NCBI GenBank assembly: GCA_964560495.1
Contig: CAZLMM010000006.1
Location: 62,001-126,000, forward strand
Origin: UBA5069 sp964560495
Lineage (GTDB): Bacteria > Chloroflexota > Anaerolineae > Caldilineales > Caldilineaceae
DNA length: 64,000 nucleotides
Direction: 5' to 3'
Shown: positions 1 to 7,611 of the stretch, in pieces
How the letters are laid out: every line of letters begins with the position of its first letter
How positions within the stretch are numbered: the stretch's first letter is position 1
Notes under the pieces: model-generated
What the model saw: the letters and a program-made list of their open reading frames with translations, nothing else
Database searches by the model: none
Told to the model about the DNA's origin: nothing
Made by a program: the position numbers and the translations under genes

Positions 1-321
1 GTAGTGTTGGCTGCGCCCCACGGCGTCATTGTTGACGCAAATGAAGATTGGGTGACGCTTGAGCACAGAAGGATCGCTCACGGCCAAACCCGTGTAGGGT
101 GCGATATTGGCAGGCGCCGGCGTCGCCGTGGGTGGTTCCGGCGGTGGCATCGGGGTGAAGGTGGCCGTGGGTGCTGGCGTATCGGTGGGCGGAGCTTCTT
201 GCTGTGGAATAGGCGTTTTGGTCGGTGTGGGCGTCGGCTGAGCGCCCCCGGCGCCGCAAGCTGCAACGAGCAATGCGCCAAGTGCGCAAATCATCAACCG
301 AATCGTGATCTGACGAAACAT
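1..321 (-). CDS. DUF3048-type lipoprotein (5' part only)
   Basis: The first 107 codons of a minus-strand gene that runs off the left edge. The ATG at 321-319 is followed by a charged start, a hydrophobic stretch and a lipobox LVAAC with the lipidated Cys at residue 22, then a Pro/Thr-rich linker of about 45 residues. After the linker the segment PYTGLAVSDPSVLKRHPI-(F)-I-x-VNND resembles the start of the DUF3048 (YerB-like) domain, whose members are extracytoplasmic lipoproteins of unknown function. The linker repeats of PTPTPT/ATPAP type are usual for Chloroflexota surface lipoproteins. The family call depends on about 30 residues only, so the rest of the gene is needed to confirm it. Confidence 0.6.
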   Translation of the reverse strand, partial: MFRQITIRLMICALGALLVAACGAGGAQPTPTPTKTPIPQQEAPPTDTPAPTATFTPMPPPEPPTATPAPANIAPYTGLAVSDPSVLKRHPIFICVNNDAVGRSQHY

Positions 322-789
322 GCTTCTTGACTTTCCGTTATGCCTGGCTTTGTTGCGACACCCGGAGTTCTCAAAAATGACCGTAAACATGACAAGAGGA
401 CATGACTTTGCTGCTTCATGACTCACGCAAAATCACACCGAACACGGTCTCCAATGGCGTTGCGAGTGGACAGATCGCTTTGACAACCCAATTGGGTCGC
501 GGCCTAGTACAGGCGGGCGCAAGTAACCCAATGGTTATCATGCTGAGCGCCAGCGAAGCATCTCGCTCTGCCACCCAGATGCTTCGCTGGCGCTCAGCAT
601 GACAATACCCTGGCCCTATTGAAGGCCACCTGCACTAGTATAACAGGTGCATCTAGGAAAAACAAACAAAGTGCGTTTCTGGCTGCTATTCGGCGCCCGG
701 TGTGGTACAATTCTGGCTCAATGGGAACGCATCTGGTCATATGCGTCTATCCAAAACAACAGCAGCTTGTCATTGATCGAACTGGCATC
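322..789. other. intergenic region, divergent
   Basis: About 470 bases between the lipoprotein start (minus) and the first gene of the plus-strand membrane operon. It holds the 26-bp-stem palindrome at 538-602. At 706-711 there is a TACAAT preceded by TGTGG, which could be an extended -10 box for the operon, but no good -35 is seen. An in-frame ATG at 721, only 9 bases past this box, would give a longer first gene; no ribosome binding site supports either start. Nothing else is recognisable. Confidence 0.5.
538..602. repeat. REP-like perfect palindrome
   Basis: A 26-bp perfect inverted repeat: positions 538-563 pair with 577-602 around a 13-base loop (564-576). The arm reads TCATGCTGAGCGCCAGCGA... 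and ends AGCATCT. It lacks a T-run, so it is not a simple terminator. From memory, arms of the type ATGCTGAGCG...CGAAGCAT are dispersed in many Chloroflexota and other bacterial genomes as extragenic palindromes. Only one copy lies in this window. Confidence 0.75.
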
Positions 790-1098
790 ATGTCCCACAC
801 GCAGCAAAACGCCGTACTTCGCCCCATCTCTCAGCCTGAATCCCCTGTTCATCGCTTGTGGGTGACTCTGACGCCTGTTGTCGTTCTTTTTGCTGCTGGT
901 TTGCGTCCCGTGTGGTTCGTTCTGGGCCAGGGATTGCTGGCGGCGGCGCCCCTCATGGCGCTGCTAGGCTTGGAAGATGCAGCGGACTCGCTCGCACGCA
1001 TGCCGGTCGAAGATTATCCAAAAGAGCACTCAACCCATATTGACGGCGATCTTGCCACAGGGTCGCGGCCAGCTCAACGCCGCACAAGGGATGGTTGA
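790..1098 (+). CDS. small membrane protein, first gene of the MutL-like operon
   Basis: A 102-residue protein with one or two membrane segments (about residues 24-62: a TLTPVVVLFAAGL stretch followed by VWFVLGQGLLAAAPLMALL) and a polar tail. It is not recognised as a named family. The ATG at 790 was chosen because the upstream in-frame codons (from 721 or 619) have base use unlike the rest of the operon; no clear ribosome binding site is seen for any start. The stop is 3 bases before the next ATG, so it is probably co-transcribed and translationally linked with the downstream membrane genes. It could be a subunit of the complex encoded by the operon, but this is inference from position. Confidence 0.5.
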   Translation: MSHTQQNAVLRPISQPESPVHRLWVTLTPVVVLFAAGLRPVWFVLGQGLLAAAPLMALLGLEDAADSLARMPVEDYPKEHSTHIDGDLATGSRPAQRRTRDG

Positions 1099-1101
1099 CC
1101 C

Positions 1102-1692
1102 ATGTTCTGGAACTCACCGGGCGCACCCCTTTTGACATCCTGGCAAGCAGAAGTCGAGTTGGCCCAAGAAGCCGGAGACACTCCTCTACTGGGAACCAAC
1201 GACGGTCCGCCTCTTCTTGCGTCTCTCAGCCAGACGCCGGCAGCGCAGGCCTTTCTTGAGCAGCGCGCAGATACAGCCGCGCCGGTAGTCCTGGCCGGCG
1301 GCCTGGGGTTGGCCTGGCTGAACCTGCTGCTCTTCGATTCTGGAAATCGGCGCGCTGTCGGCGCGTCCACTCTCTTCTCTGGCTGCGATGATGCATGCCG
1401 CATGGCCAGCTACGCCACAGCTGTCGCCGCCGTCTCTCCGCTGCGCGCTGCGCCGGGCGAGGCGCCGGCGGGTGCAGTCGACCTTCTCACGCCCCAGGCG
1501 CGACCCGGTGCAAGCAGCAGTTGGGACGCCCTCGCAATGTGGGCGCTGGCAGACGACCAGGGATGGGAGCACGCCGATGGTCAGTCCTTGCCGGGCGATT
1601 TCCAGGCATGGATGGCCGGCGGCCTGATCTTTTTCATGATCGCAGTGTCCCTCCTCGCCGGAGCGTTGATCAACGCCGCACCAGGCGTCTGA
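1102..1692 (+). CDS. uncharacterised membrane-anchored protein of the MutL-like operon
   Basis: 196 residues. A hydrophobic segment lies near residues 54-73 (APVVLAGGLGLAWLNLLLF) and a second at the C-terminus (about 172-195). The part between is Ala/Gly/Pro-rich and soluble-looking, with no motif recognised. The start has AAGGGA upstream at a slightly long distance. It sits 3 bases after the previous stop and 9 bases before the next gene, so it belongs to the same transcript. No function can be assigned. The C-terminal membrane segment with a very short tail suggests that most of the protein faces one side of the membrane. Confidence 0.65.
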   Translation: MFWNSPGAPLLTSWQAEVELAQEAGDTPLLGTNDGPPLLASLSQTPAAQAFLEQRADTAAPVVLAGGLGLAWLNLLLFDSGNRRAVGASTLFSGCDDACRMASYATAVAAVSPLRAAPGEAPAGAVDLLTPQARPGASSSWDALAMWALADDQGWEHADGQSLPGDFQAWMAGGLIFFMIAVSLLAGALINAAPGV

Positions 1693-1701
1693 GCAGCTAT
1701 C

Positions 1702-2328
1702 ATGATCGCCATCCGCCCCACCGCCGCGAGCCGCTGGACTGCTGTCATCGTTGTGCTCTGCGTTGGCGTGGTCGCCTTGGAACGTAGCGGCTTCATCCCC
1801 GCCCTGACGCCCTTGACGACGCATCTATTCGAGTGGGGAGTTCTCCTGGCCGCTTTTGCACTCCTGCTGGGCGCGGTGAACGTAGTCATCGTTCACACAC
1901 GACGCATTCAGGCGGGTCAGCCTGGCTGGACTCTTAGCCTGGTGCTGGTCATTACCCTGGTGACAGTGCTCTTCGCCGGGATGGTCAGCGCGGGCGGCCT
2001 GGCAAGCCCGCTCATGGACTGGCTCTTTGCGGCAATCATTGGGCCAGGGTATGCCGCGCTCTTTGCTCTGCTGGCCTTTTTCATGGCAGGGGCAGCCTTT
2101 GCTCTGTTGCGCTTCGATCGCAAAGGCGGCGGATGGCTGCTCTTGGGCGTCCTCCTCATGAGCGTCGCCCAGACGCCGGCGATCCGCAGCGCGTTGCCTG
2201 CCCAATTCTCCTCGGCAGTGGTGTGGTTGCTCGATACGCCCGTCATGGCGAGCTTGCGCGGTGTGCTCCTGGGCGCCGGGTTGGCTCTTGTCGCCCTGGC
2301 TCTGCGCTTTCTCTTCCGGCGAGGCTGA
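1702..2328 (+). CDS. polytopic membrane protein of the MutL-like operon
   Basis: 208 residues that are almost wholly hydrophobic, with five or six predicted membrane helices: about residues 12-30, 38-62, 72-95, 105-135, 140-160 and 180-205. The C-terminus FLFRRG is positive and probably cytoplasmic. No catalytic or ligand motif is visible and the family is not recognised. It lies between a membrane-anchored protein and the zinc-ribbon protein with gaps of 9 and 2 bases. The order looks like a membrane complex in which this protein would be an integral subunit; that is inference. Confidence 0.65.
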   Translation: MIAIRPTAASRWTAVIVVLCVGVVALERSGFIPALTPLTTHLFEWGVLLAAFALLLGAVNVVIVHTRRIQAGQPGWTLSLVLVITLVTVLFAGMVSAGGLASPLMDWLFAAIIGPGYAALFALLAFFMAGAAFALLRFDRKGGGWLLLGVLLMSVAQTPAIRSALPAQFSSAVVWLLDTPVMASLRGVLLGAGLALVALALRFLFRRG

Positions 2329-2330
2329 AA

Positions 2331-3602
2331 GTGGCTCAGATACTTTGCCCCCATTGCGGCGCCGAAAACCCAGAAGCCGCGGTCTTTTGCCGCCGCTGCG
2401 GCGCCGAGATGCGCCTGCGCGCCACAGACTTGCCGACCAGCCCGACCCCGCCTGCCGAAGAGATCGCTCAACTGGAGTCGGCGCCCGAAACAACCAATCC
2501 TCAAGAGCCAGAATCGACGCCACCGCCCCCCATAAACTATTGGGGGCAAATGACTACACCGACGGAGGAGGCGACCACGCCGCTCCTCCCACCTGCTCAA
2601 TTCCCCGACAAAAGCCTACTTGCCCCTGGTCAGAGCTTCTTGGAGCCAGTGAACATCAGCGGCGAGCTGACCGGCGACCTGCCCCTGACCGCCGACGATG
2701 CGTTTCCCAACCTGTTGGATGCTGACCGCGCCCGACAGATGCGCATCCTATTGCAAAGCGAACCGGAGTATGCCCAGTCGCCGCCGCTACCCGTATGGCA
2801 TCCACCTTCCCTGCGCACATCGTGGGTTTTTGTGTTACTTGCCCTGGCAGTGGTTCTGCCGCTGGTTTTGGGATGGCTGCAGCCGACAGGAGAGGTGCAG
2901 GAATGGCCGGGGGTGACATCGGCCTTTGACGCACTGACGGCCCTTCCCCAGGGCGCCACAGTGCTCGTCTACTGGGCCTATGATCCGGCTACAGCAGGAG
3001 AGCTTGATCTGGTCGCCCTGCCGGTCATTTCCCAGATGCTGGAAGAAGGTCATCAGTCGCTTGTCGTTGCCACGCGTCCTCTGGGGCTTGCCGCCGCCCG
3101 ACGACTCTACGCCCGGGCAGCGGAGGGTCTTCCCGCTCGCGACGTTCTGCGACGCTCCCTCTGGTTGGGCGATGGCGTCTTTCTGGCTGGCGGCGCGGCG
3201 GCGCTGCCGCTGGTGGGCCAAGACCAGACGCGCACCTTTGGCCCTGCCTCGGCTGATGTTGAACCAGCGCTGGTCGTCGTGGCAGCTGCCCAGGCGGATG
3301 ATGTCCAGCAGTGGAACGAGCAAGCGCAAACGCGCAACAGGCTGAGCGTGGTGGCAATCACCGCCGCCGGCGCCGATCCGGTTCTGCGCCCCTATCTGGA
3401 CAGCGGCCAGCTTGTCGGGCTGGTGAGCGGTTTCGATGGCGCGGCGGCTTTTCAATCCCTGCGCAAGACGCCCCTTGCCCTGCCAGAAACTTTTCTGTTG
3501 CAACGTCAGATCGTCCTGCAAAATTGGGGACAATTTGCGTTGTTGACAGTCATCCTGTTGGGGAATCTGGCTGCTTTGTTGGCAAGGGGGCGACGTGGGT
3601 GA
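2331..3602 (+). CDS. zinc-ribbon membrane protein with an extracytoplasmic domain
   Basis: Starts at GTG 2331, two bases after the previous stop; the longer open frame upstream is a shadow of the preceding gene. 423 residues. The N-terminus has two CxxC knuckles (C6/C9 and C20/C23), a zinc ribbon typical of cytoplasmic scaffold proteins. Then come a Pro/Glu/Thr-rich linker (about 30-150), a membrane helix (about 164-184), a globular domain (about 190-395) and a C-terminal helix (about 399-419) with a basic tail. The globular domain has alternating strands and helices (ATVLVYWAYDPATAGEL, HQSLVVATRP) and is similar in style to conserved Chloroflexota proteins of unknown function. It overlaps the next gene by 8 bases. 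Confidence 0.7.
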   Translation: MAQILCPHCGAENPEAAVFCRRCGAEMRLRATDLPTSPTPPAEEIAQLESAPETTNPQEPESTPPPPINYWGQMTTPTEEATTPLLPPAQFPDKSLLAPGQSFLEPVNISGELTGDLPLTADDAFPNLLDADRARQMRILLQSEPEYAQSPPLPVWHPPSLRTSWVFVLLALAVVLPLVLGWLQPTGEVQEWPGVTSAFDALTALPQGATVLVYWAYDPATAGELDLVALPVISQMLEEGHQSLVVATRPLGLAAARRLYARAAEGLPARDVLRRSLWLGDGVFLAGGAAALPLVGQDQTRTFGPASADVEPALVVVAAAQADDVQQWNEQAQTRNRLSVVAITAAGADPVLRPYLDSGQLVGLVSGFDGAAAFQSLRKTPLALPETFLLQRQIVLQNWGQFALLTVILLGNLAALLARGRRG

Positions 3603-4374
3603 GGCCTTTTCCCTGGGCAATCTCTTTGGCGCAGCCGAGATCTGGGTTGGCTTTGTGCTCACTCTGCTCATTGCCAGCTTGCTCTTCCGTGATAATGGTG
3701 CTGCGCGTTTCGCGCAGCACCTGCTCGTGGGTGTGAGTCTGGGCTATGCAGCGGTGGCAGCGATACAGCTTGTACTGCGTCCACGGCTCTTCGCCCCTCT
3801 TTTGCAAGGAGAGATGCACTCCGGCTGGCTATGGACGCCCTTTCTGCTTGGTCTTGTGTTGATGGTCGCTGGGATCGAACGAAGCCTGCGCCAGGGACGA
3901 ACGCCAGCGGCTGAATCTTCTCGAGGGCGTCGGCTTTGGAGTCTCGTCGCAGCCACGCCAGCGGCGCTGCTTTTGGGCATCGCCGTGGCTGCGGGCCTGG
4001 TGGGTGTTGTCCAGGGTACGATCGCGCCCCTGTTTTGGCAAGCCGCGGTGGCGGGCCTCTGGTGGACAACCTCATCGGCTGGCGTCTGGGAAGGAGCGCT
4101 GGCGCTGTTGTTGACCCTGGCCACGCTGGCGACCCTCATGTTCGATCCGCGCCGCCATGTTGCGCGTTGGCCGCGTCTGCTGGGCATGGTCGCGTTTGGC
4201 CTGATCTGGCTCGGGCAACGCGCCTTTTGGCTGGCTGCCGGAATGGTCTTCGCCCGTCTGTTTGCATCTCGACTGACCCTGCTCATCGATCGCGCCAACT
4301 ATCTGCTCATCAGTCTACAACAGACTGGGCTACAACAATGGCTCGAATCGATCTGGCTGAACATGACTCAATAA
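3595..4374 (+). CDS. polytopic membrane protein of the MutL-like operon
   Basis: 259 residues from a GTG at 3595 that lies inside the end of the zinc-ribbon gene (8-base overlap, so translational coupling is likely). Six or seven hydrophobic helices: about residues 12-30, 40-60, 76-94, 115-142, 160-180, 195-225. Arg-rich loops (GRRLWS, PRRHVARWPR) suggest the cytoplasmic sides. It is not recognised as a named family and has no transporter signature that I can see. Its position between the zinc-ribbon protein and the MutL-like protein makes it a likely third integral subunit of the same uncharacterised complex. Confidence 0.65.
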   Translation: MGEAFSLGNLFGAAEIWVGFVLTLLIASLLFRDNGAARFAQHLLVGVSLGYAAVAAIQLVLRPRLFAPLLQGEMHSGWLWTPFLLGLVLMVAGIERSLRQGRTPAAESSRGRRLWSLVAATPAALLLGIAVAAGLVGVVQGTIAPLFWQAAVAGLWWTTSSAGVWEGALALLLTLATLATLMFDPRRHVARWPRLLGMVAFGLIWLGQRAFWLAAGMVFARLFASRLTLLIDRANYLLISLQQTGLQQWLESIWLNMTQ

Positions 4375-4388
4375 CTGTCTGTGTCTCT

Positions 4389-5567
4389 ATGAGCGACCTA
4401 CCCACCCATACCCCATCTGCGCCGGATGCGTCCCAGCGCATGCTCGCCATCAGCATCGAAACAGGCGGTGTGCGCGCGTGCCTGATCGAGCCGGTTGCTG
4501 GCCGCCATCGCCTGATTGGCTGGCTTGCTTTTGCGCGCAGCCGCGACGCAACCATGTCTTCTCAGGTCGCCGAAGCGTGCCGTCGTTTAGGCCAGTGTCT
4601 GGGGTGCGTGTTGTGGGACGAAGAGCTCAACGCGCCCTACACCCGCAGCATTACCCCTGTCCACTTTCCGCCTGTGCAACAGGTGAGCGTCGCCATGAGC
4701 GCCCGCGCGCCAGTGCGCGTCTTGTTGGTCGGGTTGACCCAGGGATTGAGCCTGGCAGCTGGGCGCAGCGCCCTGGCCAGCAGCCCATGCGTCGTGATCG
4801 ACGCATTGACCCACGACATGGAAACAGGAGGCGCAGAGATTGCTCAACGCCTGAATCAGCCGCTTGACGCCATCGTGGTGGTGGGCGGCTTCGACCAGCG
4901 GGGCGAGCAAGCGCAGGCTGGGGTGCTGGCGCTGTGCAGGAGCATCGCCCAGGCTGTCGGGCGTCTGCCGCGCACGCAACGCCCGCCTATTGTCTATGCC
5001 GCCAATCGCTGGGCCTTTGAGCGCGCCGAGGCGATCCTGCGCGCTGGCGATGGCCCGCTGGTTGTCGAACAGGTGGAGAACGTCCTTCCTGCGCCCGGAC
5101 GATTACAGGCAAGCGGAGTAGCGCGCGCGATCTCTTATCTCTACTGGCGGCTCAACCAGCGTATCATCGGTTACCGTGAAATTGCGCGTTGGCCCACTGG
5201 CCCTGGTCAACCTGCCACAGTGGAAGCAAATTTCATTCAGCTCGTCAGCGCATGGGCGCTGCAAAAAGACCTCTCGGACCTGCACGCCGCGTATTGCACA
5301 CAACAGTGGCGCGTCCACGTTTGGTTCAGCCGCAGGCAACCCGGCGCATGGGTGCGCTTTACGGAGCCGCATGGTCCGCTGCTCGATGAGGCAGGGTGGC
5401 CGCCCATTCAGCTACTCAGCGGCGAGTGGCCGCCATCATTGCCGTCACCTTCCCCTCTGTGGCATGACAAGACAGGCCTTGCGCCGGCTGTCTCCTCTCT
5501 GGGGCGGGTTGCGTCCCAGGCCATGTGGGATGTCCTGGAAAGCGATCTGTTGGCGTCGAGCCAATGA
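4389..5567 (+). CDS. MutL-like (glutamate mutase L type) actin-fold protein
   Basis: 392 residues from ATG 4389; the longer frame back to 3936 is antisense-type shadow of the preceding gene. The N-terminus (MLAISIETGGVRACLIEPV, residues about 18-36) matches the first phosphate-binding strand-turn of MutL/actin-fold ATPases, although the usual DxGST is degenerate (SIETG). The middle (LDAIVVVGGFDQRGEQAQAG, about 158-177) and RPPIVYAANRWAFERAEAIL fit the MutL family. It is shorter than classical MutL (about 450-600). MutL proteins are found with B12-dependent mutases, but no mutase is nearby; in Chloroflexota they often accompany zinc-ribbon and membrane proteins. Possibly an energy-using or scaffold subunit of the operon's complex. 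It overlaps the next gene by ATGA. Confidence 0.6.
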   Translation: MSDLPTHTPSAPDASQRMLAISIETGGVRACLIEPVAGRHRLIGWLAFARSRDATMSSQVAEACRRLGQCLGCVLWDEELNAPYTRSITPVHFPPVQQVSVAMSARAPVRVLLVGLTQGLSLAAGRSALASSPCVVIDALTHDMETGGAEIAQRLNQPLDAIVVVGGFDQRGEQAQAGVLALCRSIAQAVGRLPRTQRPPIVYAANRWAFERAEAILRAGDGPLVVEQVENVLPAPGRLQASGVARAISYLYWRLNQRIIGYREIARWPTGPGQPATVEANFIQLVSAWALQKDLSDLHAAYCTQQWRVHVWFSRRQPGAWVRFTEPHGPLLDEAGWPPIQLLSGEWPPSLPSPSPLWHDKTGLAPAVSSLGRVASQAMWDVLESDLLASSQ

Positions 5568-5983
5568 CAACTCCTTTTGGTTATTCCGGCAAACCGCTTG
5601 CCGTCAAACTGGGAATCAAATCCGGCCTGCGCGTTGCGCTGTTGAATGCGCCGACCACATACATCACTTCTCTGGGGATGCTGCCGGAGGGAGTGATTGT
5701 CGCCACGACGCTGGAGGGCGCATACGACCTGATCCATCTCTTTGTTGTCAGCCGGGCGGAACTGGAAGCCAGCTATCCGCACTTGCGTCGCTCATTGGTG
5801 CAGAATGGCGCTATCTGGATCTCTTGGCCGAAACGCAGGTCGAACATGACCAGCGATCTCAGCGAAGATGTGGTGCGCGCCATCGGCCTGGCCAACCACA
5901 TGGGCGATGTAAAGGTGGCTACGGTCGACGAAATCTGGTCGGCGCTCAAGTTCGTCATTCGCCTGACCGAACGTAAAACGTAA
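5564..5983 (+). CDS. DUF3052 family protein
   Basis: 139 residues from ATG 5564, which overlaps the previous stop as ATGA. The sequence matches the DUF3052 pattern along its length: GYSGKPLAVKLGIK near the start, VALLNAP, a central LFVVSRAELE, IWISWPKR (about 98-105) and a C-terminal DVKVATVDEIWSALKFVIR. DUF3052 proteins are small cytoplasmic proteins of unknown function, often of about 130-150 residues, so this one is full length. The ATGA overlap ties it to the MutL-like protein and makes it the last gene of the operon; the next gene starts 10 bases later and may also be on the transcript. Confidence 0.75.
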   Translation: MTTPFGYSGKPLAVKLGIKSGLRVALLNAPTTYITSLGMLPEGVIVATTLEGAYDLIHLFVVSRAELEASYPHLRRSLVQNGAIWISWPKRRSNMTSDLSEDVVRAIGLANHMGDVKVATVDEIWSALKFVIRLTERKT

Positions 5984-5993
5984 GAGAAGAAAC

Positions 5994-6623
5994 ATGTTCG
6001 AGGATATCCTCACCGACGCCCAAAGCATCAAGATTGCCCAAAGCGACTTTCCGATTCACCCGTTGTTGAGCCATCGCTGGAGTCCGCGCGCCTTTTCTGA
6101 GCGACCCGTAGAGCAAGAAGATCTGCGCAGCCTGTTCGAGGCCGCCCGTTGGGCGCCATCGGGCGGCAACGGCCAACCATGGTCCTTTATCGTTGGGACG
6201 CGTGATGATGAAGAGACCTACGCAGCCCTGGCCGCCTGCCTGGACGCCGGCAACGCTGAATGGGCGCCGCGCGCGCCAGTTCTGAGCGTGGCAATTGCGC
6301 GCACTGTCCGCAACGACAAACCGGCGCCAGGCGCGCTGTACGATCTGGGATTGGCGGTCATGAGCCTCACCGTGGAGGCCACCCATCGAGGACTATACGT
6401 CCATCAGATGGGCGGTTTTTCCAAGGCTGCGGCGCGCGAGCGTTTTGAGATTCCCCCAGAGCACGAGCCTGTCGTCATGATAGCAATTGGCTATCTGGGT
6501 GATCCAGGCGCGCTGAGCGAGCGCAATCGTGAACGAGAGTTGACTGCCCGCGTGCGCAAGCCCCTCCCCGAATTCGTTTTCAGCCGCCGTTGGGGAGAGA
6601 TATCGCCGCTGGTTGAAGGATGA
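5994..6623 (+). CDS. nitroreductase family FMN oxidoreductase
   Basis: 209 residues. The N-terminal signature HRWSPRAFSERPV, followed by ARWAPSGGNGQPW (about residues 50-62) is the FMN-binding start of the nitroreductase superfamily. The C-terminal half has the expected dimer-swap pattern (YDLGLAVMSLTVEATHRGLYVHQMGGF and an IAIGYLGDP segment). Such enzymes use NAD(P)H to reduce nitro, quinone or other small electrophiles; the substrate cannot be told from sequence. A GAGAAGAAAC ribosome binding site lies before the ATG. It follows the DUF3052 gene by 10 bases, so it could be transcribed with that operon, but nothing else links it in function. Confidence 0.85.
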   Translation: MFEDILTDAQSIKIAQSDFPIHPLLSHRWSPRAFSERPVEQEDLRSLFEAARWAPSGGNGQPWSFIVGTRDDEETYAALAACLDAGNAEWAPRAPVLSVAIARTVRNDKPAPGALYDLGLAVMSLTVEATHRGLYVHQMGGFSKAAARERFEIPPEHEPVVMIAIGYLGDPGALSERNRERELTARVRKPLPEFVFSRRWGEISPLVEG

Positions 6624-6676
6624 GATGATGTTGAGCTAATTTTACGATGGGCTTCGACCACCAAAAGGAAAGAACA

Positions 6677-7531
6677 ATGGCTTCACTGGCGCCCCTTCAG
6701 ACTGTTACAGTTGGCGATATCCGCGTGACCTATTTGCCAGATGGCGGCGGCAACCTACAGGCCACCGCCCTCTATCCCGGCACCACCGTCGAGGCATGGC
6801 GGCCTTACGCCCATTTTCTCAGCCCAGAGGGAGGAGTCGTCACCACCATCGGCGGCTACTACATCGAATCGGGCGACCACCGGGTCATCGTGGACACCGG
6901 TCTTGGCCCCGTGCATCTTGACTTCCCCGGCTTTGGCCCCATGGACGGCGGCGATTATCTCAAGAACGTGGCCGCGGCTGGCATCTCGCCTGAAGCCGTC
7001 ACCGACGTGGTCTTCACCCATATGCATCTGGATCACGTGGGGTGGACGACGCTTCCGAACAACGGCGGGCGGAAGCTCCTCTTTCCCCATGCCCGCTACA
7101 TGGTCACGCGCACAGAATGGGAGAGTTGGCGAGACAGCGACAATCCGGCCGGCCCCCACCCCGAAACGGTGCAGAAGCCCATCGCCGATCTTCTGGAATT
7201 CATTGCCGGTGGGGACGATGTTGCGCCGGGGATTTCTGTAGTAGAGACGCCCGGTCATACATTTGGTCACGTCTCATTGATTGTCGCCAGCAGTGGTCAG
7301 CGGCTGATCCTCACTGCAGACCTCTTCCATTGTCCTGTGCAGGTGGAAGAGCGCGATTGGAGCGTCGCCTTTGATATGGACGTAGCAGCAGCGCGGGCCT
7401 CACGAGAGAGGATGTATCCGGAACTGTGCAAGCTCAATACCCTGGCGGCGGTGAATCACTTCTCCAACCAGGTCTTCGGGCGCTTCAGCCGTCACGGCGA
7501 CGGCTATCGCTGGACGCCGCTTGGCGGTTGA
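6677..7531 (+). CDS. metallo-beta-lactamase-fold hydrolase
   Basis: 284 residues. The ATG at 6677 is preferred over one at 6647 because AAAGGAA lies 7 bases upstream of it. The metal motif HMHLDHVGW (about residues 114-122) gives the HxHxDH ligands; VETPGHTFGHVSL (about 193-205) supplies the third His, LTADLFH the bridging Asp, and NHFSNQVFGRF a C-terminal His. The layout matches lactonase-like MBL proteins (AHL lactonase or quinolone-type), which open ester or lactone rings with a dinuclear zinc centre. No signal peptide, so cytoplasmic. It is the last plus-strand gene before a convergent amidohydrolase, with 80 bases between and no clear terminator. Confidence 0.85.
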   Translation: MASLAPLQTVTVGDIRVTYLPDGGGNLQATALYPGTTVEAWRPYAHFLSPEGGVVTTIGGYYIESGDHRVIVDTGLGPVHLDFPGFGPMDGGDYLKNVAAAGISPEAVTDVVFTHMHLDHVGWTTLPNNGGRKLLFPHARYMVTRTEWESWRDSDNPAGPHPETVQKPIADLLEFIAGGDDVAPGISVVETPGHTFGHVSLIVASSGQRLILTADLFHCPVQVEERDWSVAFDMDVAAARASRERMYPELCKLNTLAAVNHFSNQVFGRFSRHGDGYRWTPLGG

Positions 7532-7611
7532 GAAGATTTTATGAGGTGATGAAGCATTGGAGAGGCGAATCGTTCTTGACCCCCAGAACCTCAACACCCC
7601 ACCGCATAGCG

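Noticed and set aside
3936..4388. Extended N-terminus of the MutL-like protein
   Set aside because: This part overlaps the preceding membrane gene in another frame, and its sequence is Arg/Gly-rich shadow. The family-like start is at 4389.
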